Assembly: GCF_902500225.1 (NCBI RefSeq) | Contig: NZ_LR722662.1 | Location: 1 to 64,000, forward strand | From: Buttiauxella massiliensis | Lineage (GTDB): Bacteria > Pseudomonadota > Gammaproteobacteria > Enterobacterales > Enterobacteriaceae | Direction of reading: 5' to 3' | Length of the DNA: 64,000 nt | Shown here: positions 19,289-30,038 of the stretch, piece by piece | Position numbering within the stretch: the stretch's first letter is position 1 | Layout: each line of letters opens with the position of its first letter | The notes under the pieces: generated by a model | Told to the model about the DNA's origin: nothing | The model's input: the letters and a program-made list of their open reading frames with translations, nothing else | The model's database searches: none | Made by a program: the position numbers and the translations under genes

Positions 19289-19387
19289 AGGCGCGTCAAT
19301 AAAAAGCCAAGTTAATGGTTGATGACCTTAGGTGATAAAACACCTCCTGCCCTCACGGGATCCATGTAAAAAACAGTGGCATATAAA

Positions 19388-20266
19388 ATGAAAAAAATTA
19401 TTTTGGCGGCTAGCACCGTCCTGGCGCTTTCAAGCTCTTTCACGGCTCAGGCTGAAGAAACAAAAAATACCGAATACCTCTCTGATTGGTGGCACCAAAG
19501 CGTTAACGTTGTGGGCAGCTACCACACCCGTTTCGGACCACAAATCCGTAACGATACCTACCTGGAATATGAAGCTTTCGCTAAGAAAGACTGGTTCGAC
19601 TTCTATGGTTACATGGATGCACCAGTATTCTTCGGTGGTAACACTGACGCGAAAGGTATCTGGAACCACGGTTCTCCGCTGTTTATGGAAATCGAACCGC
19701 GTTTCTCTATCGACAAACTGACTGGCACTGACCTGAGCTTCGGTCCGTTCAAAGAGTGGTATGTTGCAAACAACTATATCTACGATATGGGTCGCAACAA
19801 AGATGGCCGCCAGAGCACCTGGTATATGGGTCTGGGTACCGACATCGATACTGGCCTGCCAATGAGCCTGTCCATGAACGTGTACGCGAAATACCAATGG
19901 CAGAACTATGGCGCATCCAACGAAAACGAGTGGGATGGCTACCGCTTCAAAGTGAAATACTTTGTACCGATTACTTCCCTGTGGGGTGGTAACCTGAGCT
20001 ACATCGGTTTCACCAACTTCGACTGGGGTTCAGATCTGGGCGATGACAATTTCCTCGACCAGAAAGGCAAACAAGCTCGCACCAGCAACTCTATCGCTTC
20101 CAGCCATGTTCTTTCTCTGAACTACGATCACTTCCACTATGCAGTTGTTGCCCGTTACTGGCATAACGGTGGCCAGTGGAATGATGACGCAGATCTTAGC
20201 TTTATGAATGAGAACGTGCGCTCTACCGGTTGGGGTGGTTACTTAGTGGTTGGTTACAACTTCTAA
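19388..20266 (+). CDS. tsx: Nucleoside-specific outer membrane channel Tsx
   Basis: 292 residues: signal peptide of about 22-26 residues ending in AQA, then a 12-stranded beta-barrel with a C-terminal aromatic (GYNF), the BAM recognition signal. It passes nucleosides and deoxynucleosides and is a phage T6 and colicin K receptor in E. coli. The barrel is almost identical to E. coli except a variable stretch around residues 220-232 ([16 protein letters not shown]), a loop likely at the surface. ATG 19388 is preferred to a GTG four codons earlier because it begins the signal peptide as in E. coli. Confidence 0.97.
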   Translation: MKKIILAASTVLALSSSFTAQAEETKNTEYLSDWWHQSVNVVGSYHTRFGPQIRNDTYLEYEAFAKKDWFDFYGYMDAPVFFGGNTDAKGIWNHGSPLFMEIEPRFSIDKLTGTDLSFGPFKEWYVANNYIYDMGRNKDGRQSTWYMGLGTDIDTGLPMSLSMNVYAKYQWQNYGASNENEWDGYRFKVKYFVPITSLWGGNLSYIGFTNFDWGSDLGDDNFLDQKGKQARTSNSIASSHVLSLNYDHFHYAVVARYWHNGGQWNDDADLSFMNENVRSTGWGGYLVVGYNF

Positions 20267-20283
20267 TAGCTGTCTGAATCTTT

Positions 20284-20319
20284 AAAAAGCCGATCCGCTA
20301 ATTGCCGGTCGGCTTTTTT
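20284..20319 (+). terminator. Rho-independent terminator of tsx
   Basis: Stem AAAAAGCCGA / TCGGCTTTTTT with an inner CCG/CGG helix, followed by a T run, 17 bp after the tsx stop codon. Confidence 0.85.
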
Positions 20320-20557
20320 GTTTCTGGAATAGAACCTTCAATTTGCTGCAACTCAATAAAATGGTTTAGAGAACGGTCGGAACGCTCTGAGAAGTACAAT
20401 CCTGTAGTTTTGACCGACAAGCAGCGATCCAGATCCACTCGAAAACTCCGATAAACTAGTCCCTCCTGACAGCATACTGTCAGCAGACTTTTATACTGGC
20501 GAAAAAAAACCGCAGCACCATGGCCGCGGTTTTTGATATCAGCAAATACCCTGACTA

Positions 20558-21529
20558 TTAAGGCAGAATCGACGGTTGATCCGCACCTTCTTTCTCTACT
20601 TTCTGCTGCAACATGTGCTCACGCTTCATGCCCAGTTTCAACGCCAGTGCAGACGCCACGTAGATAGAAGAAACAGTACCGATAGAAACACCAATAAGCA
20701 TGGTCAGTGAGAAGCCTTTCAGCATCGCACCACCAAACAGATAGAGCATCAGAATCACGACTAAGGTAGTACCGGATGTAATCAACGTACGATGCAGTGT
20801 CTGCGTCAAAGAAACGTTGAAGATTTCGTAAGGTGTTCCGCGACGAATCTTACGGAAGTTTTCACGAATACGGTCAGATACTACGATACTGTCATTCAGT
20901 GAGTAACCGATAACCGACATCAAAGATGCAACGATTGTCAGGTCAATCTCAATGTGGAATAACGACAACACACCCAGCGTAATCACCACGTCGTGCATCA
21001 ACGCGATAACCACACCCGCAGCCAGACGCCACTCAAAGCGGAAGCCTACATAAACCAGAATAGAGATCAGTGCCGCTAACAGCGCCAGAGCACCATTCTG
21101 CGCCAAATCCGCACCCACGCTTGGGCCGACGAATTCGATGCGTTTTACACCGGCATTCTGGTTAGTCGCTTCGTTAATCACCTGAACAACTTTGCTGCCC
21201 AGCACTTGCCCGCCGGTTTCCCCTTGAGCAGGTGGCATACGCACCATAATATCGCGGCTGCTACCAAAGTTCTGAACCAGCGGCTCAGCAAAGCCAGCCT
21301 TCTGTAGTGCTTCGCGCATCTGGTCTAAATCCGCTGGTTTTTCCAGCGAGATTTCGATAACCGTACCGCCAGTGAAATCCAGACCCCAGTTAAAACCTTT
21401 CACGCCGATAATCACGACAGAAAGGATTAGCAGGAAACCGGAGATACCGAAAGCCCAGAAATCCCAGCGCATAAAGTCATGGACTCTACGGCCGTAGTTC
21501 AATTGTTCAACAGTATATTCCTGTGCCAC
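20558..21529 (-). CDS. secF: Protein translocase subunit SecF
   Basis: 323-residue RND-type membrane protein with six helices and a large periplasmic loop after the first. With SecD and YajC it uses the proton gradient to pull secreted proteins through Sec[15 protein letters not shown] is the conserved periplasmic entry motif, and [20 protein letters not shown] marks the RND proton-channel helix. It follows secD by 10 bp and ends the queA-tgt-yajC-secDF operon. Unlike E. coli, no yajD lies between it and tsx. Confidence 0.97.
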   Translation of the reverse strand: MAQEYTVEQLNYGRRVHDFMRWDFWAFGISGFLLILSVVIIGVKGFNWGLDFTGGTVIEISLEKPADLDQMREALQKAGFAEPLVQNFGSSRDIMVRMPPAQGETGGQVLGSKVVQVINEATNQNAGVKRIEFVGPSVGADLAQNGALALLAALISILVYVGFRFEWRLAAGVVIALMHDVVITLGVLSLFHIEIDLTIVASLMSVIGYSLNDSIVVSDRIRENFRKIRRGTPYEIFNVSLTQTLHRTLITSGTTLVVILMLYLFGGAMLKGFSLTMLIGVSIGTVSSIYVASALALKLGMKREHMLQQKVEKEGADQPSILP

Positions 21530-21539
21530 AACGCACTCC

Positions 21540-23387
21540 TCAGATAGACAGCTTGTTGACGCGTTTGCCGCCGTACAACAGGTTTACGATGGCACGGGTA
21601 CCGACGATAGCAGTAAACATGGACGTCGCCACACCAATACCGGTCGTGATCGCAAAGCCTTTAATTGCCCCGGTGCCTACGGCATACAGGATGATGACCT
21701 TGATAAGCGTCGTAATGTTGGCATCGAAAATAGAGCTGAACGCGCCCTGGTAGCCCTCGTGGATAGCCTGTTGTACCGAACGTCCGTTACTAAGTTCTTC
21801 CTTAATACGTTCGTTTATCAGTACGTTGGCATCGACGGCGACGGCAAGGGTTAACACGATCCCCGCAATCCCTGGCATGGTGAGCGTTGCCCCTGGCAGC
21901 AGGGACATAATCCCAACAATCATTACCAGGTTAACCAACAGTGCAGAGGTCGCAATCAGGCCAAACTTCTTATAGAAGAACAGCATAAAGATGATTGAAA
22001 CGGCCAGACCTGCCAGACACGCTTCCAGACCTTGCTTGATGTTTTCCATACCCAAAGTTGGGCCGATGGTACGTTCTTCAACAATCTGAATTGGCGCAAT
22101 CAGAGCACCCGCACGCAACAGCAGAGAAAGCTGGCGAGCTTCATTTGGATTGCTAATACCGGTGATACGGAAGCTGTTACCCAGACGCGACTGAATGTTC
22201 GCCACGTTAATAACTTCTTCTTGTTTCGCCAGAATTGCACGACCTGTGGAATCTTTCTTACCGCTGTCTTTGTACTCCACAAACAGGGTTGCCATCGGTT
22301 TACCGATGTTGTCCTTGGTGAAGTTAGACATGATGTTACCGCCAGCGCTATCAAGTGAAATATTCACCTGTGCCTGGTTGTATTCATCGGTGCTGGAAGT
22401 GGAGTCGGTGATATGGTCACCGGTCAGAATCACACGTTTGTACAGGACAACCGGTTGACCTTCACGGGTCTGTTTCACTTCGGAATCACCCGGTACACGG
22501 CCAGAAGCCGCAGCGGAAGCATCCACATTAGTGTTGACCAGACGGAATTCAAGCGTTGCAGTCGCGCCAAGAATCTCTTTCGCACGCGCAGTATCCTGAA
22601 TACCTGGCAGTTCAACGACAATACGATCCGCACCCTGACGCTGTACCAATGGTTCAGCAACACCCAGTTGGTTTACACGGTTACGCAGGATATTGATGTT
22701 CTGTTGAACGGCATACTCACGCGCTTCACTCAGGCGAGCATCTGTCATTACAGCGCGCATTGCGTTGCTGCCTTGAGCAGAAATCACCAGATCACGATGG
22801 CGTGGAGTTAAATAGGAGATAGCTTGATCACGCGTTTGGCTGTCACGGAAAACAACATTGACGCCATAGTTATCGGCTTTACGCACGTTGGTGTACGCAA
22901 TGCTCTTATCGCGAAGATCGCTACGCAGGTTATCGATGGTTTGTTCCTGCAACTTGCTCAGCGCGGTATCCATGTCCACTTCCATCAGGAAGTGCACGCC
23001 ACCACGTAGATCAAGACCGAGTTTCATCGGTTCTGCGGAAATAGCTGATAACCAGCGAGGAGTGGCCGCAGCTAAGTTAAGTGCCACAACGTACTTATCG
23101 CCAAGGACGCTCATCAGAGCCTCACGAGCACGAAGCTGTGTATCAGTGGTGTCAAAGCGTGCAAGAATTGCACCCTCTTCCAGGGCCACAGACTTAGCGG
23201 GGATTTTTTCTGCGTTTAAGGTGTTCTGGACCTGGATCAGCGTTTGCTCACTGGCGGCGACGCCGCGCGCGCCAGTGATCTGAACTGCCGGATCCTCACC
23301 ATATAGGTTGGGAAGTGCGTATAGCAGACCGACGATAAACACGACGATCAGCATGATGTACTTCCACAAAGGATAGCGGTTTAGCAC
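21540..23387 (-). CDS. secD: Protein translocase subunit SecD
   Basis: 615 residues, the E. coli length. One N-terminal helix ([22 protein letters not shown]), a large periplasmic P1 domain (about 30-450) and five C-terminal helices. The [15 protein letters not shown] motif and [17 protein letters not shown] (Asp in the proton pathway) are intact. Partner of SecF just downstream and of YajC upstream. Confidence 0.97.
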   Translation of the reverse strand: MLNRYPLWKYIMLIVVFIVGLLYALPNLYGEDPAVQITGARGVAASEQTLIQVQNTLNAEKIPAKSVALEEGAILARFDTTDTQLRAREALMSVLGDKYVVALNLAAATPRWLSAISAEPMKLGLDLRGGVHFLMEVDMDTALSKLQEQTIDNLRSDLRDKSIAYTNVRKADNYGVNVVFRDSQTRDQAISYLTPRHRDLVISAQGSNAMRAVMTDARLSEAREYAVQQNINILRNRVNQLGVAEPLVQRQGADRIVVELPGIQDTARAKEILGATATLEFRLVNTNVDASAAASGRVPGDSEVKQTREGQPVVLYKRVILTGDHITDSTSSTDEYNQAQVNISLDSAGGNIMSNFTKDNIGKPMATLFVEYKDSGKKDSTGRAILAKQEEVINVANIQSRLGNSFRITGISNPNEARQLSLLLRAGALIAPIQIVEERTIGPTLGMENIKQGLEACLAGLAVSIIFMLFFYKKFGLIATSALLVNLVMIVGIMSLLPGATLTMPGIAGIVLTLAVAVDANVLINERIKEELSNGRSVQQAIHEGYQGAFSSIFDANITTLIKVIILYAVGTGAIKGFAITTGIGVATSMFTAIVGTRAIVNLLYGGKRVNKLSI

Positions 23388-23414
23388 GGTAGTTCCCTTA
23401 GGGAAAAACGAATA

Positions 23415-23747
23415 TTACAGCGCCTTCATAGTGCCTTTCGGCAGAACGGCAGCTACGAAATCACGCTTGATAACCACTTCAGTGGTGTCGTTTAACGCGA
23501 TAGAGATATAGCCAGTTTCAGCTACTTTCACTACGCGACCAACCAGACCACCAGTAGTCAGCACTTCATCCCCTTTAGAGATGGAGTCCATCAGCTTTTT
23601 ATGCTCTTTGGTACGTTTTTGCTGTGGGCGCAAGATCATGAAATAGAAGATCAGACCAAATACCACCAGCATAAGAATCAAAGAGTACGGGCTACCCTGC
23701 GCCGGAGCACCTGTTGCAGCAACCGCATCAGAAATGATAAAGCTCAT
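23415..23747 (-). CDS. yajC: Preprotein translocase accessory subunit YajC
   Basis: 110 residues. A single membrane helix (about residues 20-40: YSLILMLVVFGLIFYFMILRP), then a basic cytosolic domain with KGDEVLTTGGLVGRV. Associates with SecDF and with AcrB in E. coli. Sits 27 bp before secD and 21 bp after tgt. Confidence 0.97.
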   Translation of the reverse strand: MSFIISDAVAATGAPAQGSPYSLILMLVVFGLIFYFMILRPQQKRTKEHKKLMDSISKGDEVLTTGGLVGRVVKVAETGYISIALNDTTEVVIKRDFVAAVLPKGTMKAL

Positions 23748-23768
23748 TAAAAATCCCTCATTATTAAA

Positions 23769-24929
<1,161 letters not shown>

Positions 24930-24976
24930 TTAAGACAAAACGCCGTCGGAGTAACCGGCGGCGTAGAATTTAGTGA

Positions 24977-26047
24977 TTACGCGCCTGGGCGCTCATCAAT
25001 AGCCTGCGGATTGTACGTGATGAACATGGCATCCCCGTAACTAAAAAAGCGATATTCGGAACTTACGGCTTCTTTATAGGCGTTCATGGTGTTTTTATAA
25101 CCAGCAAACGCAGAAACCAGCATGATCAGAGTCGATTCCGGCAGGTGGAAATTGGTCACCAGCGCATCAATCACTTTGTATTGATAACCTGGGTAGATGA
25201 AAATTTGTGTATCGCCAAAGAAAGGTTCGATCAGGTCATTTTTTGCGGCCTGTGCCGCGCTTTCTAACGAACGAACTGATGTCGTGCCAACCGCGATAAC
25301 GCGATTACCACGTGCTTTACAGGCTAATACGGCATCAACAACATCTTGTGGCACTTCCGCATATTCGGAATGCATGATGTGGTCTTCGATGCTATCAACG
25401 CGCACTGGCTGGAATGTCCCGGCCCCTACGTGCAGCGTGACAAACGCTTGTTCAATACCCTTGCTGCGCAGTGCTTCCAGTAACGGCTCATCAAAGTGCA
25501 GACCCGCAGTCGGAGCCGCAACCGCACCTGGTTTCTGGCTATATACCGTCTGGTACAGCTCGCGGTCAGACTCTTCATCCGGACGGTCAATATACGGTGG
25601 CAACGGCATATGGCCGATACTGTTTAAAATATCGAGCACGCTGCGCTCGTCCTCAAACTGCACTTCGAACAGCGCATCGTGGCGCGCAACCATCGTGGCA
25701 TGTACGCTTTCATCATCGCCCAACAACAACTCAGCGCCCGGTTTCGGTGCTTTAGAGGCACGGATATGCGCCAGAATGCGTTTGTCATCAAGCATGCGCT
25801 CGACCAGCACTTCAATCTTACCGCCGCTCGCTTTACGGCCAAAAAGGCGCGCCGGGATTACGCGGGTATTGTTAAAGACCAGCAAATCTCCAGGGTTGAG
25901 CTTACCGAGCAAATCGGTGAAAGTGCCATGCGTTAAATTACCCGTCGGCCCTTCCAGCGACAGCAAACGACACCCACTACGCTGTGCTTGTGGATAATGA
26001 GCAATCAAGGATTCAGGTAATTCAAAGGAAAAATCGGCAACGCGCAT
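24977..26047 (-). CDS. queA: S-adenosylmethionine:tRNA ribosyltransferase-isomerase
   Basis: 356 residues, full length. Transfers and isomerises the ribosyl group of SAM onto preQ1-tRNA to make epoxyqueuosine. Recognised by [25 protein letters not shown] and [17 protein letters not shown]. It starts the queA-tgt-yajC-secDF operon and diverges from acpH. Confidence 0.97.
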   Translation of the reverse strand: MRVADFSFELPESLIAHYPQAQRSGCRLLSLEGPTGNLTHGTFTDLLGKLNPGDLLVFNNTRVIPARLFGRKASGGKIEVLVERMLDDKRILAHIRASKAPKPGAELLLGDDESVHATMVARHDALFEVQFEDERSVLDILNSIGHMPLPPYIDRPDEESDRELYQTVYSQKPGAVAAPTAGLHFDEPLLEALRSKGIEQAFVTLHVGAGTFQPVRVDSIEDHIMHSEYAEVPQDVVDAVLACKARGNRVIAVGTTSVRSLESAAQAAKNDLIEPFFGDTQIFIYPGYQYKVIDALVTNFHLPESTLIMLVSAFAGYKNTMNAYKEAVSSEYRFFSYGDAMFITYNPQAIDERPGA

Positions 26048-26150
26048 GGTTTAGAACTCAAGACTTAAAAAGTGGCGCTACAGTCTAGTGCCAGGGGACT
26101 TTCCCTGCAAGGAATAAGCCGCCCTTACGCTATTTACGAATAAGGTTACT

Positions 26151-26732
26151 ATGAATTTTCTCGCCCATTTACATCTCGCAAGCCTTGCTGACAGCTCACT
26201 TCTGGGTAATTTGCTGGCTGATTTCGTACGTGGCAACCCGGATGAAAGTTTTCCAGGCGATGTGGTGGCAGGCATCCGAATGCACCGTCGTGTGGATGTT
26301 CTGACCGACGGTTTACCGGAAGTGGCGATTGCACGTCAATGGTTCCGCCCTGAAACGCGCCGTGTCGCACCGATTACGCTGGATGTTATGTGGGATCATT
26401 TCGTTTCACGCCATTGGCAAACGCTAAGCCCGAATATCCCACTACCAGAGTTTATCTCCAGCGCCCGCGCCAATATTGAACCGTTCTTATCGGACACCCC
26501 ACCACGCTTTATCAATCTGAATCAATATCTGTGGGAAGAGCGCTGGATGGAGCGTTATAGTGATATGGCATTTATTGCTAATGTTCTCAATGGCATGGCT
26601 AGCCGTAGACCAAAACTAGATGCTTTGCGAGCTTCCTGGCAAGATCTTGATGCTCACTATGATGAACTTGAAGAGCTGTTCTGGCAGTTTTACCCGCGCA
26701 TGATGGCGATGGCCGAGCAAAAGAATTTGTAG
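26151..26732 (+). CDS. acpH: Acyl carrier protein phosphodiesterase AcpH
   Basis: 193 residues, matching E. coli AcpH (YajB). Removes the 4'-phosphopantetheine arm from holo-ACP. The N-terminus [10 protein letters not shown] and [12 protein letters not shown], with the His and Asp of the HD-like metal site, are conserved, and [12 protein letters not shown] follows. Divergent from queA. Confidence 0.95.
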   Translation: MNFLAHLHLASLADSSLLGNLLADFVRGNPDESFPGDVVAGIRMHRRVDVLTDGLPEVAIARQWFRPETRRVAPITLDVMWDHFVSRHWQTLSPNIPLPEFISSARANIEPFLSDTPPRFINLNQYLWEERWMERYSDMAFIANVLNGMASRRPKLDALRASWQDLDAHYDELEELFWQFYPRMMAMAEQKNL

Positions 26733-26760
26733 CCTGTCGCAGCCTCACGATTAAATTCTT

Positions 26761-26786
26761 GCCCTTTTACAAAAAAGGGCTATTTT
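26761..26786 (+). terminator. Terminator after acpH
   Basis: Perfect 8-bp stem GCCCTTTT / AAAAGGGC with a 4-base loop and a TATTTT tail. Confidence 0.6.
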
Positions 26787-26933
26787 GGATCGCCGCTGTG
26801 CCAATATTCATTTTTTGATAGGTAAATCCTATCTGATTAATCGGCGCAGTGTGCTTGAGTTAGAGGGATTGCCACCCCTATACTCCCCCCCGTTGCGTTA
26901 ACACTCACTTTAACAAAATTAACAGGAGTACAT

Positions 26934-27536
26934 ATGGTCCTGGTTACTCGTCCAGCCCCTGACTTTACAGCTGCAGCCGTTCTTGGTAGCGGTGAAATCG
27001 TTGAAAACTTCAACTTCAAAGCACACACCAATGGTAAAACCACCGTTGTGTTCTTCTGGCCAATGGACTTCACTTTCGTTTGCCCGTCTGAGCTGATTGC
27101 TTTTGACAAGCGTTACGAAGAATTCCAGAAACGTGGCGTAGAAGTCGTTGGTGTATCTTTTGACTCCGAGTTCGTTCACAACGCATGGCGTAAAACCCCT
27201 GTTGAAAACGGCGGCATCGGTGAAGTGAAATACGCGATGGTTGCTGACATTAAGCGTGAAATTCAGAAAGCTTATGGCATCGAACATCCAGACGCAGGCG
27301 TTGCGCTGCGTGGTTCTTTCCTGATCGATAAAGCCGGTATCGTGCGTCACCAGGTTGTTAACGACCTGCCGCTGGGCCGTAACGTTGATGAAATGCTGCG
27401 TATGGTTGATGCGCTGCAATTCCACGAAGAGCACGGCGAAGTGTGCCCAGCTCAGTGGGAAAAAGGGAAAGAAGGCATGAACGCGTCTCCAGACGGCGTT
27501 GCTAAATACCTGAGCGAAAACGTTTCTAGCCTGTAA
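26934..27536 (+). CDS. Typical 2-Cys peroxiredoxin (AhpC/TSA family)
   Basis: 200 residues, cytoplasmic. Peroxidatic cysteine C50 in DFTFVCPSE and resolving cysteine C171 in GEVCPAQW give the typical 2-Cys Prx layout (AhpC/Prx1 type). A GGIG segment (93-96) resembles the GGLG of hyperoxidation-sensitive enzymes, but the C-terminal YF motif is absent, predicting a peroxide-robust enzyme. AGGAG precedes the ATG. No ahpF-like reductase is adjacent, so the reductant is probably thioredoxin or an AhpF encoded elsewhere. E. coli K-12 has no gene here; Salmonella has a similar tsaA-type gene near this position (from memory). Confidence 0.93.
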   Translation: MVLVTRPAPDFTAAAVLGSGEIVENFNFKAHTNGKTTVVFFWPMDFTFVCPSELIAFDKRYEEFQKRGVEVVGVSFDSEFVHNAWRKTPVENGGIGEVKYAMVADIKREIQKAYGIEHPDAGVALRGSFLIDKAGIVRHQVVNDLPLGRNVDEMLRMVDALQFHEEHGEVCPAQWEKGKEGMNASPDGVAKYLSENVSSL

Positions 27537-27557
27537 TAGCTAAACGTTTTTGACAAC

Positions 27558-27583
27558 AAAGGCCGCGCAAGCGGCCTTTTTTA
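27558..27583 (+). terminator. Rho-independent terminator of the peroxiredoxin gene
   Basis: Stem AAAGGCCGC / GCGGCCTTT with a GCAA tetraloop and a TTTTTTATT tail; lies 22 bp after the stop codon. Confidence 0.88.
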
Positions 27584-27600
27584 TTGCCTTTAAATTGCGC

Positions 27601-29469
27601 CTAAAACGCAAAACACGAACATCCCATCACGCCCCAGAAAGCACCTTCATCAGAAACCTGAATTGTCGATTTACGCGCTGCGTCATGTTGATGACCATGC
27701 ACATTACAACTGCCACAACACTGATGAACCTGCGCCGTCATACCCACTTTTGCCGCAGCGGGCGGGTCAGCGCGATAATGCCCCGGAACGTTAACCACCG
27801 GCGACCATTCTGGCAGCACAGGAATCGACGGCGGTGCCAGTGGCGTAAACATGCCAGCGGCGTAAACCACTTTGCCATCCACCAGCGTCAGCACCGATTC
27901 GATGCCTTTGATTTCTTCTTCCGTCACCTTGAAATAATCTTTTGAAAGGACGACTAAATCGGCAAGCTGCCCGGCTTTAATGCGCCCTTTCTTGCCTTGT
28001 TCGCTGGAAAACCATGCACTGCCCGCCGTCCATAGCTCAAGCGCCACGTCACGCGACAGGCGATTGTTATCGTCGTACATTTGCATTCCGCCGACGGTGC
28101 GCCCCGAAACCAGCCAGTACAGCGCCGTCCACGGGTTATAGCTGGCGACGCGTGTGGCATCCGTCCCCAGGCCGACAGGTAATTCTGCCGCCAGCATTTT
28201 GGCAATCGGCGGAGTTTGTTTTACAGCTTCCGTTCCGTATCGCGCGGCATAATATTCCCCCTGAAACGCCATGCGATGCTGTACGGCAATCCCACCACCC
28301 AGCGCCTTTACGCGCTCAATGTTCTTCTCGCTGATTGTTTCCGCGTGGTCAAACAGCCAGTGCAAACCGTTAAAAGGAATATCGTGATCCACCTTCTCAA
28401 ACACATCCAACATGCGGCTGATGGACTCGTTGTAGGTCGCGTGTAGACGGAACGGCCAGCGATGCTCAACCAGATGGCGCACCACACGTTCCAGTTCTTG
28501 CTCCATGCCGTCGGGCAAATCTGGGCGCGGCTGCAAGAAATCCTCAAAATCAGCGGCGGAAAACACCAGCATTTCACCCGCGCCGTTCGCACGATAGAAA
28601 TCCGTTCCCTGCCCCGGTTTGAGCATATCCGTCCATTTTTCAAAATCTTCCAGCTCATGCTGTGGGCGCTGGGTAAACAGGTTGTAGGCAATGCGCACCG
28701 TCATCTGTTTTTGCGCGTGAAGCTGGTCGATAATCTGGTAATCCTCCGGGTAATTCTGGAACCCGCCCCCGGCATCAATCGCGCTGGTGATGCCCAGCCG
28801 GTTGAGTTCGCGCATAAACTGGCGCGTGGAATTGACCTGCATTTCCAGCGGAAGTTTTGGCCCTTTCGCCAGCGTCGAGTACAAAATCATCGCATTCGGT
28901 TTGGCTATCAACATTCCGGTTGGGTTGCCATTGCGGTCGCGCATGATTTCACCGCCCGGCGGATTTTGCGTCTCTTTGGTGTAACCCACCGCTCTAAGTG
29001 CCGCCTGGTTTAGCAGTGCACGGTCGTAAAGATGCAGCACAAAAACGGGCGTATCTGGAGCCGCCTCGTTGAGTTCTTCAAGCGTTGGCATACGGCGCTC
29101 AGCAAACTGAAACTCAGTCCACCCTCCAACCACACGTACCCACTGCGGCGAAGGGGTACGCAAAGCCTGCTCTTTTAGCATCCGCAGTGCATCCGCAAGA
29201 GATGGCACACCTTCCCAACGCAGTTCCAGGTTGTAATTGAGCCCACCACGAATAAGGTGCAAATGTGAGTCATTAAGGCCGGGTATTACCGTATGGCCTT
29301 GAAGATCAACTCGCTGTGTTTCCCCACTCGCAAAGCTCATCACCCACGACTCATTTCCTACTGCGATAATTTTGCCGTCTTTGATAGCCACCGCTTCAGC
29401 CAGCGGCGCTTCGCTATCGAGCGTGTGAAACTGCCCGTTGGTGAGAATTAGTGAAGCAGATTGCGACAT
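27601..29469 (-). CDS. YtcJ-type metal-dependent amidohydrolase
   Basis: 622 residues from ATG 29469 (GAGGAGA upstream); a longer in-frame reading would run through the neighbouring gene. Amidohydrolase superfamily, YtcJ/NfdA-like: N-terminal beta-sandwich part (LTNGQFHTLD, VDLQGHTVIPGL), metal-binding H69-x-H71 in GLNDSHLHL, later metal histidines in RLHATYNES and LFDHAET, and GLGTDATR near the last Asp. No signal peptide. Unusual C-terminal extension of ~50 residues holds HQCCGSCNVHGHQH and ends in GCSCFAF. Last gene of a three-gene operon. Substrate unknown; relatives hydrolyse formamides or other amides. Confidence 0.88.
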   Translation of the reverse strand: MSQSASLILTNGQFHTLDSEAPLAEAVAIKDGKIIAVGNESWVMSFASGETQRVDLQGHTVIPGLNDSHLHLIRGGLNYNLELRWEGVPSLADALRMLKEQALRTPSPQWVRVVGGWTEFQFAERRMPTLEELNEAAPDTPVFVLHLYDRALLNQAALRAVGYTKETQNPPGGEIMRDRNGNPTGMLIAKPNAMILYSTLAKGPKLPLEMQVNSTRQFMRELNRLGITSAIDAGGGFQNYPEDYQIIDQLHAQKQMTVRIAYNLFTQRPQHELEDFEKWTDMLKPGQGTDFYRANGAGEMLVFSAADFEDFLQPRPDLPDGMEQELERVVRHLVEHRWPFRLHATYNESISRMLDVFEKVDHDIPFNGLHWLFDHAETISEKNIERVKALGGGIAVQHRMAFQGEYYAARYGTEAVKQTPPIAKMLAAELPVGLGTDATRVASYNPWTALYWLVSGRTVGGMQMYDDNNRLSRDVALELWTAGSAWFSSEQGKKGRIKAGQLADLVVLSKDYFKVTEEEIKGIESVLTLVDGKVVYAAGMFTPLAPPSIPVLPEWSPVVNVPGHYRADPPAAAKVGMTAQVHQCCGSCNVHGHQHDAARKSTIQVSDEGAFWGVMGCSCFAF

Positions 29470-29492
29470 AACCTGTTCTCCTCGGTGAAACG

Positions 29493-30035
29493 TTATTTTT
29501 TCAGCCAGCCCGCAAACAGACGCGTCATAATGGGCATCCACAGCCATACCACCAGCGCGACGACCAGCGCATCGTTGATAAAGTGCAGTAACAGCGAGCC
29601 GTGCATAGAGGGAAAAATCAGCGCAGTGATTCGCGGAACGATATTGGTGCTGGGGAAAATCACGGCCAGCGTTATCAGAAATTGCTTCCACTGTGCCGGA
29701 CGGTTGATCGTTGGTGTTTCCGGGGTGAACCAAAATGCATTTTCGGTGCGCACTTCCAGATGATCGTCCTGGCTGAGGATCGGTTTGATCTCATCAACCA
29801 ACGCTTCACGCTCAGCCGATTTCGTCCAGGTGGTGAGATTTTCTAGCGTGTCGAAGCGGATAACGATGTTGTACACATCATTTCCAGCCGTGGGGCGAAT
29901 AACATGCACGCCGCGATGACCTGGATAACGAGCGGCTGCAGGCATGATTTTCTCAAGCCACTGCTCATAACGCGCGGCCTGCCCCGCTTTAAGGGCGTGA
30001 GTAATCACCAGCGTAACCGTGTTGTTGTCCGCCAT
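29493..30035 (-). CDS. ABM-domain protein with C-terminal membrane helices
   Basis: 180 residues. The first ~100 residues are an antibiotic-biosynthesis-monooxygenase (ABM) type ferredoxin-like domain (VTLVITHALKAGQAARYEQWLEKIMPAAARYPGHRGVHV pattern), a fold used for heme, quinone or aromatic substrates and for sensing. Residues ~117-135 and ~147-172 are hydrophobic and should span the membrane twice, leaving the ABM domain in the cytosol. It lies 23 bp before the amidohydrolase gene and 3 bp after the hydrolase gene, so all three are one operon. No catalytic role can be assigned. Confidence 0.82.
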   Translation of the reverse strand: MADNNTVTLVITHALKAGQAARYEQWLEKIMPAAARYPGHRGVHVIRPTAGNDVYNIVIRFDTLENLTTWTKSAEREALVDEIKPILSQDDHLEVRTENAFWFTPETPTINRPAQWKQFLITLAVIFPSTNIVPRITALIFPSMHGSLLLHFINDALVVALVVWLWMPIMTRLFAGWLKK

Positions 30036-30038
30036 AGA

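Larger units (their letters stand above)
19008..19387. other. 380-bp intergenic region holding tsx control signals
   Basis: AT-rich gap between yajI and tsx. It holds a good CRP site (19119-19134), a TATAAT at 19283-19288 about 100 bp before the tsx start, and a weak hairpin after yajI. E. coli tsx has two promoters controlled by CRP, CytR and DeoR; no clear DeoR operator could be made out here. Confidence 0.6.

Noticed and set aside
25197-25997. 266-codon plus-strand frame within queA
   Set aside because: Shadow of queA codons; Ser/Arg/Pro-rich translation without recognisable features.
29470-29733. N-terminal extension of the amidohydrolase
   Set aside because: The extra 88 codons run through the ABM gene in another frame; ATG 29469 has GAGGAGA and begins the family fold.
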